A DNA stretch of 64,000 nucleotides, from positions 93,750,652 to 93,814,651 of the forward strand of contig OV050030.1 in NCBI GenBank assembly GCA_920105625.2, written 5' to 3'. This DNA comes from Clusia tigrina (taxonomy: Eukaryota; Arthropoda; Insecta; Diptera; Clusiidae). The notes under the pieces were generated by a model that worked only from the letters and a program-made list of their open reading frames with translations, was not told where the DNA came from and ran no database searches. A program made the position numbers and the translations under genes. Positions 32,786 to 42,270 of this stretch are shown here, one piece after another. How positions within the stretch are numbered: the first letter of the stretch is position 1; every line of letters begins with the position of its first letter.

Positions 32786-32791
32786 AATAAA
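32786..32791 (+). terminator. Candidate polyadenylation signal in E1 LTR
   Basis: AATAAA about 58 bp before the LTR end, followed by a GGCTTCGGCC hairpin-like stretch and a T run. Equivalent sites lie at 40041, 47314, 54549 and 61806. Confidence 0.5.
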
Positions 32792-32842
32792 GTTGGCTTC
32801 GGCCTTTTTTTAAAAACAACCAAAAGAAATAAAAATCTTAAC

Positions 32843-32860
32843 TGGCGCCCGAGCAGGGAC
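32843..32860 (+). other. E1 copy 1 primer-binding site
   Basis: TGGCGCCCGAGCAGGGAC, overlapping the last LTR base, as is usual in errantiviruses. Its pattern fits the 3' end of a lysine tRNA (inference). Intact at 47371 and 61863; truncated in copy 2 (40098); one mismatch (TGGCTCCC) in copy 4 (54606). Confidence 0.75.
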
Positions 32861-33538
32861 CCAAATGTGAAGTTCGGGATACATTAAATCTTTGGAGCAG
32901 CAATTTGGGGCCAAAAACCCAACAGTGAAGTTCTGGATAATATCGATCCTTGGACAACAGTTGGCGGATTTTCAACAAAAAAGTCAAGGAATAACGTAAC
33001 TACGAGGTGCTTAAGTACGAACGGAAAGGGAGAACACCAAGAGCTCAACCTCCATTGACATCGTTGGAATGATATTCGTAAGACTAGTTTTAAGACATTT
33101 TTTAGTGAAAGAAAAAATATATTGAAAAACGAAAATTTACAAAATTGATAAAAGATAAATAGAGAGGAAAATATTTACGAAAAATATAGAGATTAGAGAA
33201 ATTGCAATAATAAAAAAAAGAAGGAAGGAATTAATAACTCAGCTTAGAAAATACATAACTTAGTTTATATTTGTATCTAAATATTATATCTGAAAGTGAC
33301 TATACAAAGCAATTATTTTGATAATTTCTTAATTTTTTTCCACTGAAAACAACACATTATTATTAATTCCGATTAAAAGATTTGCAAGAATTGTCTGAAT
33401 TCAAGGGTCAAATTCAAACTATAATTAATTAAAAACCTATAGTAAGAAATTCACACTGTGACTCTTACAGCCATTTACTCTAGTGTATAAAAATTTACAA
33501 ATAAGGAAATAAAATTCAAAAAATTGTATTCGTTGAAA
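32861..33538 (+). other. E1 copy 1 untranslated leader
   Basis: About 680 bp of AT-rich leader with many stops, without an ORF worth reporting. It probably contains the packaging signal (inference). Confidence 0.6.
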
Positions 33539-35131
33539 ATGACAAAAGTGACTGCTGACGAATTAACAGAACAATTAAGCAGACTGAATTTTAACAATAC
33601 GACACCCAGCATATCAAATCGAGCATTAAGGATGGACAAAGCACTACAACAACAAATAACTGACTTGATAACCTCAACGATACAAAATTTGAATAATCCT
33701 TTGTCGAATGACGATAGCACGGATTGCCAAGTAGAATTGACAAGAGAAAATATTAACGAGCTAGACAGGATCCCAGACATAGTGAAATGTCTTAGGGAAT
33801 TTTCAGGGGCTCCGGGAGAATTTAACTCCTGGAGAAGAACCACAGATCGCATATTTTCCGTATACGAGAACCTAAAAGGAACTCCAAAGTATTATGCGAT
33901 ACTCCATACAGTCAGGCATAAAATTGTAGGAGAAGCAGATACCGCTTTGGAATCCTACAAAACTCCATTAAATTGGGTAAAAATAAAACAGTGCTTAATG
34001 ATGCACTATTCGGATAAAAGGGATATTGGTACCTTGGAGTATCAACTCACCACCCTAGCTCAACGAAATAATTCAATTCAGGAGTTCTATCAGAAGGTGT
34101 ATCAACACTTATCGTTGATACTAGACAAAATTTCCTGCCTTGACATAAGTGAGGACTCACTGCAGGCTATGACCAATTGCTATAGAGATAAGGCACTCGA
34201 TACATTTATTCGAGGACTTAACGGAGACTTACCCCGTTTGCTTAGCATAAGAGAACCTACTTCTCTTCCGCAGGCTCTTAATTTATGCCAAAAACTTGAT
34301 AATATGACTTTCCGTATGAATTACGCACAGAATAGCTCAGCAAATTACAAAATGGTACCACCTAGACCACCAAAAAAATTTAATTTTCCCACAAATAGAA
34401 ATAATTTTCATCCTGAATTAGTTCATTGGCCATCTGCCAAAAATACTAATCCTTTCATCCAAAATAGGGCAAACCCATTCTTAAATAATACTTGGAGAAC
34501 TCAAAATTACCAGAGCACAAACCCTTTTATGCAAAACGGTAACCCATTTAAACAAAATAATACACTTCAGCCAAACTTCCAATTTCCAAGACCAAACCAA
34601 GCATTTAATTCCAGACCAAACATGCCTCCCAAACCCCCACAGCCTATGGAGATAGACCATTCGATACAAACCAGAAACGTAAATTATCAAAATAGGCCTA
34701 ATTTTCAACACAATAACAATGGTCAAAAACGACCAATGACTTTCCAAACACACACTCCAAACAAGATGCAAAGAAACTTCTTTGTCAGCACAGACCTTCA
34801 TAATTGTTACGAAGTTGAACATCCATATTTGAATAACGAAACTTACAATTACGACAGATATCAGCCAAGTCCCAACGACGTTGAAACTGGATATCAATAT
34901 CCAGACCATGATGCAAATGCTTATGCTGAGTTTCAGCAAAATTATTTCCAGGAAACTTTCCAATCACCGTCTTACAACGACCCTAATGACATATTTTCAC
35001 CACACTTGGATGAAGCAAACCAAACATCTTCCGATACTCTACAAGAAACTCAGAGTGCTGGTTCAATTTTAAAAGAACAATATTTTAATTCTATTCCTAA
35101 ACAATTAGACAATATTAATTTTTTAGAGTAA
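33539..35131 (+). CDS. gag: E1 copy 1 Gag (530 aa)
   Basis: Structural polyprotein of the errantivirus particle. The ATG at 33539 is the first good start in the frame (GAAAATG context). The N-terminal half (REFSGAPGEFNSW, TADTALESYKTPLNW-type capsid region, CYRDKALDTFIRGLNGDLP) is the capsid. The C-terminal half is Asn/Pro/Gln-rich with repeated NPF motifs (about residues 310-350) and no CCHC zinc knuckle, as in the 17.6/297/tom group. The frame ends at a TAA just after a TTTTTTA slippery site, so Pol is made by -1 frameshift. Confidence 0.93.
   Translation: MTKVTADELTEQLSRLNFNNTTPSISNRALRMDKALQQQITDLITSTIQNLNNPLSNDDSTDCQVELTRENINELDRIPDIVKCLREFSGAPGEFNSWRRTTDRIFSVYENLKGTPKYYAILHTVRHKIVGEADTALESYKTPLNWVKIKQCLMMHYSDKRDIGTLEYQLTTLAQRNNSIQEFYQKVYQHLSLILDKISCLDISEDSLQAMTNCYRDKALDTFIRGLNGDLPRLLSIREPTSLPQALNLCQKLDNMTFRMNYAQNSSANYKMVPPRPPKKFNFPTNRNNFHPELVHWPSAKNTNPFIQNRANPFLNNTWRTQNYQSTNPFMQNGNPFKQNNTLQPNFQFPRPNQAFNSRPNMPPKPPQPMEIDHSIQTRNVNYQNRPNFQHNNNGQKRPMTFQTHTPNKMQRNFFVSTDLHNCYEVEHPYLNNETYNYDRYQPSPNDVETGYQYPDHDANAYAEFQQNYFQETFQSPSYNDPNDIFSPHLDEANQTSSDTLQETQSAGSILKEQYFNSIPKQLDNINFLE
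33548..33553 (+). promoter_or_regulatory. Candidate splice donor for E1 env mRNA (copy 1)
   Basis: GTGACT directly after the third gag codon. The phase agrees with the acceptor at 38280-38281, so the gag ATG could supply the start codon for Env. Known errantiviruses such as tom express env from a spliced RNA. The exact site is a prediction. Confidence 0.5.
35119..35125 (+). promoter_or_regulatory. -1 ribosomal frameshift heptamer TTTTTTA (copy 1)
   Basis: Fits X XXY YYZ in the gag frame, ends 3 bases before the gag stop codon, and the pol frame is -1 relative to gag. The sites at 42258, 49649 and 56884 in copies 2-4 are identical. Confidence 0.8.
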
Positions 35132-38100
35132 GATCGTCTTCACTACCTTATTTTGAATATATCACTGGAAGTGGAGACACCCTTAACTTTCTAATAGACA
35201 CAGGATCGAATAAGAATTATATTCAATCTACAAAAATATCAAATCCCATAAAAAACCAAGAATCATTTTTCGTTAATTCAGTAGCGGGAAAAATTGAAGT
35301 TAATCACCATACTTTTGCAAACATTCTTGGACCACAGACACCACAATTAAAATTTTTTATTTTACCTGGACTTGAATCCTTCCATGGTATAATAGGTAAC
35401 GACACACTTAAACAGATAGGAGCGGTAATACATACAGATAAGAACGTTATGATAATTCTACAAAATTTAGTTATTCCTTTAAAACAGCAAGCAGCACAGG
35501 ATGTGAATAATATCGATTTACGCGTTTCACATTTAACAGAGAATCAAAAAGAAAAATTAATTAATTTAATTAAAAATTGTCCACATCTGTTTTCTGACCC
35601 AAATAGGAGTTTAACATACACTTCAATAGTTAAAGGAGAAATTCGAACAACCAACGATACTCCAATTTATTCTAGATCCTACCCTTACCCTTTAGCCTTG
35701 AAAGAGGAAGTAGAAAGACAGGTCGAGGAACTTTTGGCCGATGGTATTATACGACCATCACGCTCACCATACAACTCGCCAGTATGGGTCGTCCCGAAAA
35801 AGATGGATGCATCGGGAGTGAAAAAATACCGGATGGTAATTGATTACCGTAAGCTCAATGGGGTGACTATCCCTGATAGGTACCCGATTCCGGAAATCCA
35901 AGAAGTACTTTCCAATCTCGGAAAGAACAAATTTTTTTCAATTATTGACCTAAAAAGCGGTTTCCATCAAATTCCGCTAAGGGAATGCGATGTCGAAAAA
36001 ACTGCATTTTCCGTCAACAACGGAAAATATGAGTTTCTCAGATTGCCGTTCGGATTAAAAAACGCCCCGGCGATTTTCCAAAGAACGCTAGATGACATAC
36101 TTCGACAGCACATCGGTAAAAGATGTTATGTCTACATCGATGATATAATTATCTTTGGAAAAGATTTACAAGAACACCTCGAAAATCTGAGAATTGTTAT
36201 GAAGACACTTGAAGCAGCAAACATGAAAGTGCAGCTAGACAAGTGCGAGTTTTTAAGGGAAGATGTAGAATTCTTAGGGTATGTAGTGGGAATAAACGGA
36301 ATAAAAACTAATCCATCCAAAGTAGAAGCGATAAACAAAATGCCAGAACCAAAAACATTGAAAGAACTCCGTTCATTCCTAGGAATGTCTGGATATTACA
36401 GGCGATTCATTAGGGATTATGCGAAAATCGCAAAACCCCTAACAAATCTTTTACGAGGGGAAGATGGACGAGTGTCCAAACATGCTTCCAAAAGCAAACC
36501 GATTGTTCTTGATAAGGATGCAGTTGAATCTTTTGATAAAATAAAAAACGCATTAATATCGAAAGAAGTAATTCTTTCACATCCAAATTTTGAAAAAGAA
36601 TTTGAACTGACCACAGATGCCTCGAACTATGCGATAGGAGCAGTGCTCTCGCAAAATGATAAGCCGATAACATTTATTTCAAGATCGCTATCAAAAACAG
36701 AGGAGAATTATGCCACAAACGAGAAAGAATTGTTGGCAATAATATGGTCACTGAATTCACTCAGAAATTACTTGTACGGTTCCAAAAAAATTAAAATTTA
36801 TACAGATCACCAACCACTCACCTACGCCTTGAGTGCAAAAAATTCCAACAGCAAGATGAAAAGATGGAAAGCCATTTTGGAAGAATATAACTACCAACTC
36901 ATCTACAAACCTGGTAAGGCAAACGTAGTGGCTGATACTTTATCAAGAATACCGGCCCAAATTAATTCACTAACTCCTACAGTGCATAGCGATGAAAGCT
37001 CTAATCACAATTTGATACCTTGCACTGAAACTCCAGTAAATGTTTTTAAAAATCAGGTTATTCTTAAAATCGACGAAACTTCCACTTATCAATTTAAAAT
37101 AGTTTTCCCAGGAATCCATAGACACATAATTACAGAGCAACAATATACAGAAGAAAAAATTTTACAACTTTTCAAAAGATATTTAAATCCCTCAGTTATA
37201 AATGGTATCCTTACAGAAGAAAGAATTATGGGAATGATACAGAATATTTACCCCCTTAATTTTTCCAACTACAAAGCACGCTATACTCAAAAAATGGTTG
37301 AAGATATAATTAGCGAACAAGAACAAGAAAATATAATTCTTGAAATCCATAACCGCGCTCATCGAAATGCCCTTGAAAATAAATCCCAGATTCTTGGAAA
37401 GTACTACTTTCCCTCAATGATAAACAAAATAAAAAACATAACAAAAATTTGTCAAATATGTAAGGAAAATAAGTACGAAAGGCATCCCAATCAAATTAAA
37501 TTAGGAGAAACGCCCATACCGTCCTTTCCAGGACATACAGTTCATATAGATTTATTCCTAACAGAAAATAAAGTTGTTATGACAGCTCTGGATAAATTTA
37601 CGAAATATGCCATGACAAAAATTCTTAAAAGTAGATCAATAGAAGACATAAGACGACCACTTAGGGACATAATTTTTGCATTTGGAGTTCCGAAATCTAT
37701 TATCATCGACAATGAACCATCCCTTAACTCAGCCTCGATGAAATTCATGATGAAAGATGAATTAGGTATTGAAATTTATACATCGCCACCATACCGAAGT
37801 CAGGCTAACGGACAGGTTGAACGCTTCCATTCAACTTTGGTAGAAATTATGAGATGTCTCAAAGAGAATGGAACCCAAAGGAATTTTGAAGAACTTCTGG
37901 AACGCGCTGTTTCCGAATATAACCACTCGATACACTCAGTTACAGGAAAAAAGCCTGTCGATTTATTTTTTGGTAGAAACATGGGCTTTAAACCTGACCA
38001 TTATGAAAAAGTTAGAAATTCAAACATTGAAACCCTACAGAAGAAACAACGGAAAGATTTAGAATACCACAACAAGAATAAGCATGATCCTAAACAATAT

Positions 38101-38253
38101 CTACCAGGACAAATAATTTTTGTTAAAAGAAATAGGCGATTAGGGACAAAACTTTCGAAGCCGTTTGTCAAGGAAATAGTCAGGGAAAACCGAAATAGCA
38201 CAGTTGTGACCGATACCGGTAGAATAGTACACAAAAGCTTGATAAGAAATTAA
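35125..38253 (+). CDS. pol: E1 copy 1 Pol: protease, RT, RNase H, integrase
   Basis: Open from the frameshift site to TAA at 38253, about 1,040 codons. The first ATG (35449) lies after the protease, so initiation there would omit it. Protease: FLIDTGSNKNYI near 35200. RT: DYRKLN, LKSGFHQI, FGLKNAPAIFQ and YIDD at about 36131. RNase H: TTDASNYAIGA, NEKELLAI, YTDHQPL. Integrase: HHCC finger (HNRAH, CQIC), catalytic HIDLF, IIDNEP and QVERFH, then a basic tail. All key residues are present. One oddity is KLNG where copies 2-4 read KLNE. Confidence 0.93.
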   Translation, partial: RVRSSSLPYFEYITGSGDTLNFLIDTGSNKNYIQSTKISNPIKNQESFFVNSVAGKIEVNHHTFANILGPQTPQLKFFILPGLESFHGIIGNDTLKQIGAVIHTDKNVMIILQNLVIPLKQQAAQDVNNIDLRVSHLTENQKEKLINLIKNCPHLFSDPNRSLTYTSIVKGEIRTTNDTPIYSRSYPYPLALKEEVERQVEELLADGIIRPSRSPYNSPVWVVPKKMDASGVKKYRMVIDYRKLNGVTIPDRYPIPEIQEVLSNLGKNKFFSIIDLKSGFHQIPLRECDVEKTAFSVNNGKYEFLRLPFGLKNAPAIFQRTLDDILRQHIGKRCYVYIDDIIIFGKDLQEHLENLRIVMKTLEAANMKVQLDKCEFLREDVEFLGYVVGINGIKTNPSKVEAINKMPEPKTLKELRSFLGMSGYYRRFIRDYAKIAKPLTNLLRGEDGRVSKHASKSKPIVLDKDAVESFDKIKNALISKEVILSHPNFEKEFELTTDASNYAIGAVLSQNDKPITFISRSLSKTEENYATNEKELLAIIWSLNSLRNYLYGSKKIKIYTDHQPLTYALSAKNSNSKMKRWKAILEEYNYQLIYKPGKANVVADTLSRIPAQINSLTPTVHSDESSNHNLIPCTETPVNVFKNQVILKIDETSTYQFKIVFPGIHRHIITEQQYTEEKILQLFKRYLNPSVINGILTEERIMGMIQNIYPLNFSNYKARYTQKMVEDIISEQEQENIILEIHNRAHRNALENKSQILGKYYFPSMINKIKNITKICQICKENKYERHPNQIKLGETPIPSFPGHTVHIDLFLTENKVVMTALDKFTKYAMTKILKSRSIEDIRRPLRDIIFAFGVPKSIIIDNEPSLNSASMKFMMKDELGIEIYTSPPYRSQANGQVERFHSTLVEIMRCLKENGTQRNFEELLERAVSEYNHSIHSVTGKKPVDLFFGRNMGFKPDHYEKVRNSNIETLQKKQRKDLEYHNKNKHDPKQYLPGQIIFVKRNRRLGTKLSKPFVKEIVRENRNSTVVTDTGRIVHKSLIRN

Positions 38254-38279
38254 CAATTTCATTCTTTACTTTTTTTACA

Positions 38280-38281
38280 AG
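38280..38281 (+). promoter_or_regulatory. Candidate env splice acceptor (copy 1)
   Basis: AG after a pyrimidine-rich run (TTCTTTACTTTTTTTACAAG) just behind the pol stop. The env frame downstream has no ATG before its hydrophobic signal-like segment. Equivalent acceptors end at 45554, 52789 and 60046. Confidence 0.6.
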
Positions 38282-39790
38282 TTAATAATTTGTTTCTTTG
38301 CATTATGCAAAGCCGATGTTCAAATATTGGATTACTCAAACTCGCAACTAGTGACAATAGAGACTGGATTAGCTAAATTACAAACAGGAACGTTCAAAAT
38401 CATTCACAACATAGACTTAAAGAAATACGAAGATTCAATTAATAACCTCGAAACAATATTTAGAACCAAAATTAATACGGACCACTCCTTATACCCATTT
38501 ATTTCCGATGAGATTGAAAAAATAAAAATCCATTTAAACAGACTCAGTATAAACAGAAGGACCAAACGATCACTCGACTTTATCGGCAGTGCATGGAAGT
38601 GGATAGCCGGAAACCCGGACCACTCTGACCAAATTATTTTGACGGAAAAAATTAATAATGCTCTCGAAAATAACAATAAACAACTAATAATTAATAGAAT
38701 GACAATAGACAAAATGAATGAAATAACTAACAAAACGAATACAATTTTAAAGGTGATGCAATCAGACAAGAATAGTGATGATAAATCTTTCACGCAACTA
38801 AAATACAAACTTGACCCCATGAAAGAGGAAATAATCAATATAGAGTATGCCATTCATTGGGCAAAGGCTAACGTAATTAATTCTTATATTTTATCAAATA
38901 CCGAAATAAATATTGCTAAAGAAATTTTCAATAAAGAAAACATACCTTACATTAACATTGATGAATTGCTAGAATTCGCGGAGATTAAAATAGCCACGAA
39001 TGATGAGACTATTATTTATATAATTAGTTTGCCAGAAACCGATACAGAATATTGTAAAAAAATTGTTGTAAAACCAGTTAAATTAAAATCAAAAATTAAC
39101 AAAATCAATTATAATTCAATATTACAATGTAAAAATCAGTTTTACGGAATTAAAAACAATTGTAAGACATATAATAAATTATCCATTTGTTTACATAAAA
39201 ATGTAATAAATCTAAGAAATTCAACATGCATTCCAAATTTACTGGCAAGCCAAAAGTCTTCCTGCCAATTAATTAACAATCAACACATACCAGAAGTAGA
39301 AGAAATTTCAACAGGGCTAATTTTCTTAAATCAATTTAATGGATCCATCATTATAAATAACGAGACAAGCATTCTAGAAGGAACATTCTTAATAAAATAC
39401 CACAATGAAACCATAAATATCAGGAACATAACATATACTTCAAATGAAACCGTCGTCTACGCACCATTGCCCGCTTTACTGCAACCGAAAATTTTACCAA
39501 GAGATACAGAAGAAGTACTTTCATTAGAAATGATGAAAGAATTGAATGTGAAAAACACTGAATTCATCAAATCTTTAGATGTACGCAACAAAATATCATT
39601 AACATCTGGCACAGTAGTAGCTATTCTTATAGTACTATTTGGGATAATTATGGCTGTAAGTCACATACGCAGAAGAATGAAAGGTCAAGTAACAAATACA
39701 ATAAGCCTAAAGGAACGACACCCCCAACTTTCTGAATCGGCCATAGAAAAGCTTAACCAAATCTTTAACGGGTCAACCGAGGACGGTTGA
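38282..39790 (+). CDS. env: E1 copy 1 envelope glycoprotein, intact frame (env exon 2)
   Basis: Errantiviral fusion glycoprotein, related in family terms to baculovirus F proteins. The frame opens at 38246 and lacks an upstream ATG. The first residues after the acceptor form a hydrophobic signal-like segment. A furin-type site RRTKR lies at 38555-38569 and is followed by a fusion-peptide-like stretch (SLDFIGSAWKW). Several Cys residues and N-glycosylation motifs follow. A membrane anchor at about 39605-39660 (TVVAILIVLFGIIMAV) and a short basic tail end the protein. This is the only full-length env in the array. The start was chosen from splice logic, not from an ATG. Confidence 0.88.
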   Translation, partial: LIICFFALCKADVQILDYSNSQLVTIETGLAKLQTGTFKIIHNIDLKKYEDSINNLETIFRTKINTDHSLYPFISDEIEKIKIHLNRLSINRRTKRSLDFIGSAWKWIAGNPDHSDQIILTEKINNALENNNKQLIINRMTIDKMNEITNKTNTILKVMQSDKNSDDKSFTQLKYKLDPMKEEIINIEYAIHWAKANVINSYILSNTEINIAKEIFNKENIPYINIDELLEFAEIKIATNDETIIYIISLPETDTEYCKKIVVKPVKLKSKINKINYNSILQCKNQFYGIKNNCKTYNKLSICLHKNVINLRNSTCIPNLLASQKSSCQLINNQHIPEVEEISTGLIFLNQFNGSIIINNETSILEGTFLIKYHNETINIRNITYTSNETVVYAPLPALLQPKILPRDTEEVLSLEMMKELNVKNTEFIKSLDVRNKISLTSGTVVAILIVLFGIIMAVSHIRRRMKGQVTNTISLKERHPQLSESAIEKLNQIFNGSTEDG

Positions 39791-39794
39791 AATC

Positions 39795-39805
39795 AGGAGG
39801 GGAAG
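39795..39805 (+). other. E1 polypurine tract
   Basis: AGGAGGGGAAG directly before the LTR. It primes plus-strand DNA synthesis in LTR elements. The same sequence precedes the LTRs at 47079, 54314 and 61571. Confidence 0.85.
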
Positions 39806-40098
39806 AGTTAAGAACAAATAAGTTGCAACTTAGAACCAAAATTCCATTCCCACGAATAAGAATGCTGACGAAGTGTCTGCAGTACCCACAGTCACGTACT
39901 CGAAAACAACAACAACGAAAATAGTATAAAAACTTCATATGGAATATGATCCACGCGTCCGGCAGAGCAGTTGGTGAATTTGGCTTTTGCATTTATTTAA
40001 TTATGTTAGATTAAATTCAGTTGTAAATTAGAAGTGAAACAATAAAGTTGGCTTCGGCCTTTTTTTAAAAACAACCAAAAGAAATAAAAATCTTAACT
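39806..40098 (+). repeat. E1 LTR2 (293 bp), shared by copies 1 and 2
   Basis: Runs from AGTTAAGA to TCTTAACT (inverted ends). It has a polypurine tract on the left and a primer-binding remnant on the right, so it serves as 3' LTR of copy 1 and 5' LTR of copy 2. Confidence 0.95.
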
Positions 40099-40677
40099 GG
40101 CGCCCGAGTCAACAAAAAAGTCAAGGAATAACGTAACTACGAGGTGCCTAAGTACGAACGGAAAGGGAGAACACCAAGAGCTCAACCTCCATTGACATCG
40201 TTGGAATGATATTCGTAAGACTAGTTTTAAGACATTTTTTAGTGAAAGAAAAAATATATTGAAAAACGAAAATTTACAAAATTGATAAAAGATAAATAGA
40301 GAGGAAAATATTTACGAAAAATATAGAGATTAGAGAAATTGCAATAATAAAAAAAAAGAAGGAAGGAATTAATAACTCAGCTTAGAAAATACATAACTTA
40401 GTTTATATTTGTATCTAAATATTATATCTGAAAGTGACTATACAAAGCAATTATTTTGATAATTTCTTAATTTTTTTCCACTGAAAACAACACATTATTA
40501 TTAATTCCGATTAAAAGATTTGCAAGAATTGTCTGAATTCAAGGGTCAAATTCAAACTATAATTAATTAAAAAACCTATAGTAAGAAATTCACACTGTGA
40601 CTCTTACAGCCATTTACTCTAGTGTATAAAAATTTACAAATAAGGAAATAAAATTCAAAAAATTGTATTCGTTGAAA
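40099..40677 (+). other. E1 copy 2 leader with deletion through the primer-binding site
   Basis: After TGGCGCCCGAG the sequence jumps to TCAACAAAAAAG. About 115 bp are missing compared with copy 1, including the last bases of the primer-binding site. Confidence 0.9.
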
Positions 40678-42270
40678 ATGACAAAAGTGACTGCTGACGA
40701 ATTAACAGAACAATTAAGCAGACTGAATTTTAACAATACGATACCCAGCATATCAAATCGAGCATTAAGGATGGACAAAGCACTACAACAACAAATAACT
40801 GACTTGATAACCTCAACGATACAAAATTTGAATAATCCTTTGTCGAATGACGATAGCACGGATTGCCAAGTAGAATTGACAAGAGAAAATATTAACGAGC
40901 TAGACAGGATCCCAGACATAGTGAAATGTCTTAGGGAATTTTCAGGGGCTCCGGGAGAATTTAACTCCTGGAGAAGAACCACAGATCGCATATTTTCCGT
41001 ATACGAGAACCTAAAAGGAACTCCAAAGTATTATGCGATACTCCATACAGTCAGGCATAAAATTGTAGGAGAAGCAGATACCGCTTTGGAATCCTACAAA
41101 ACTCCATTAAATTGGGTAAAAATAAAACAGTGCTTAATGATGCACTATTCGGATAAAAGGGATATTGGTACCTTGGAGTATCAACTCACCACCCTAGCTC
41201 AACGAAATAATTCAATTCAGGAGTACTATCAGAAGGTGTATCAACACTTATCGTTGATACTAGACAAAATTTCCTGCCTTGACATAAGTGAGGACTCACT
41301 GCAGGCTATGACCAATTGCTATAGAGATAAGGCACTCGATACATTTATTCGAGGACTTAACGGAGACTTACCCCGTTTGCTTAGCATAAGAGAACCTACT
41401 TCTCTTCCGCAGGCTCTTAATTTATGCCAAAAACTTTATAATATGACTTTCCGTATGAATTACGCACAGAATAGCTCAGCAAATTACAAAATGGTACCAC
41501 CTAGACCACCAAAAAAATTTAATTTTCCCACAAATAGAAATAATTTTCATCCTGAATTAGTTCATTGGCCATCTGCCAAAAATACTAATCCTTTCATCCA
41601 AAATAGGGCAAACCCATTCTTAAATAATACTTGGAGAACTCAAAATTACCAGAGCACAAACCCTTTTATGCAAAACGGTAACCCATTTAAACAAAATAAT
41701 ACACTTCAGCCAAACTTCCAATTTCCAAGACCAAACCAAGCATTTAATTCCAGACCAAACATGCCTTCCAAACCCCCACAGCCTATGGAGATAGACCATT
41801 CGATACAAACCAGAAACGTAAATGATCAAAATAGGCCTAATTTTCAACACAATAACAATGGTCAAAAACGACCAATGACTTTCCAAACACACACTCCAAA
41901 CAAGATGCAAAGAAACTTCTTTGTCAGCACAGACCTTCATAATTGTTACGAAGTTGAACATCCATATTTGAATAACGAAACTTACAATTACGACAGATAT
42001 CAGCCAAGTCCCAACGACGTTGAAACTGGATATCAATATCCAGACCATGATGCAAATGCTTATGCTGAGTTTCAGCAAAATTATTTCCAGGAAACTTTCC
42101 AATCACCGTCTTACAACGACCCTAATGACATATTTTCACCACACTTGGATGAAGCAAACCAAACATCTTCCGATACTCTACAAGAAACTCAGAGTGCTGG
42201 TTCAATTTTAAAAGAACAATATTTTAATTCTATTCCTAAACAATTAGACAATATTAATTTTTTAGAGTAA
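40678..42270 (+). CDS. gag: E1 copy 2 Gag (530 aa)
   Basis: Full-length frame. It shares with copy 3 the variants QEYYQ, KLYN and MPSKPP, against copies 1, 4 and 5. Private change: TIPSIS. The slippery site is at 42258-42264. Confidence 0.92.
   Translation: MTKVTADELTEQLSRLNFNNTIPSISNRALRMDKALQQQITDLITSTIQNLNNPLSNDDSTDCQVELTRENINELDRIPDIVKCLREFSGAPGEFNSWRRTTDRIFSVYENLKGTPKYYAILHTVRHKIVGEADTALESYKTPLNWVKIKQCLMMHYSDKRDIGTLEYQLTTLAQRNNSIQEYYQKVYQHLSLILDKISCLDISEDSLQAMTNCYRDKALDTFIRGLNGDLPRLLSIREPTSLPQALNLCQKLYNMTFRMNYAQNSSANYKMVPPRPPKKFNFPTNRNNFHPELVHWPSAKNTNPFIQNRANPFLNNTWRTQNYQSTNPFMQNGNPFKQNNTLQPNFQFPRPNQAFNSRPNMPSKPPQPMEIDHSIQTRNVNDQNRPNFQHNNNGQKRPMTFQTHTPNKMQRNFFVSTDLHNCYEVEHPYLNNETYNYDRYQPSPNDVETGYQYPDHDANAYAEFQQNYFQETFQSPSYNDPNDIFSPHLDEANQTSSDTLQETQSAGSILKEQYFNSIPKQLDNINFLE

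Noticed and set aside
32843..32860. tRNA-like sequence after the E1 LTR as a tRNA gene
   Set aside because: Only the 18 bases complementary to a tRNA 3' end are present, in the primer-binding position. There is no cloverleaf.
33524..33538. Gag start at the upstream TTG (33524)
   Set aside because: The ATG at 33539 is in frame five codons later and fits normal initiation. The same applies to the other copies and to the G-minus frame start at 23846.
35449..38253. Pol starting at its first ATG (35449)
   Set aside because: This start would leave out the protease, whose frame is continuous with pol from the TTTTTTA site. A frameshift origin is more likely.
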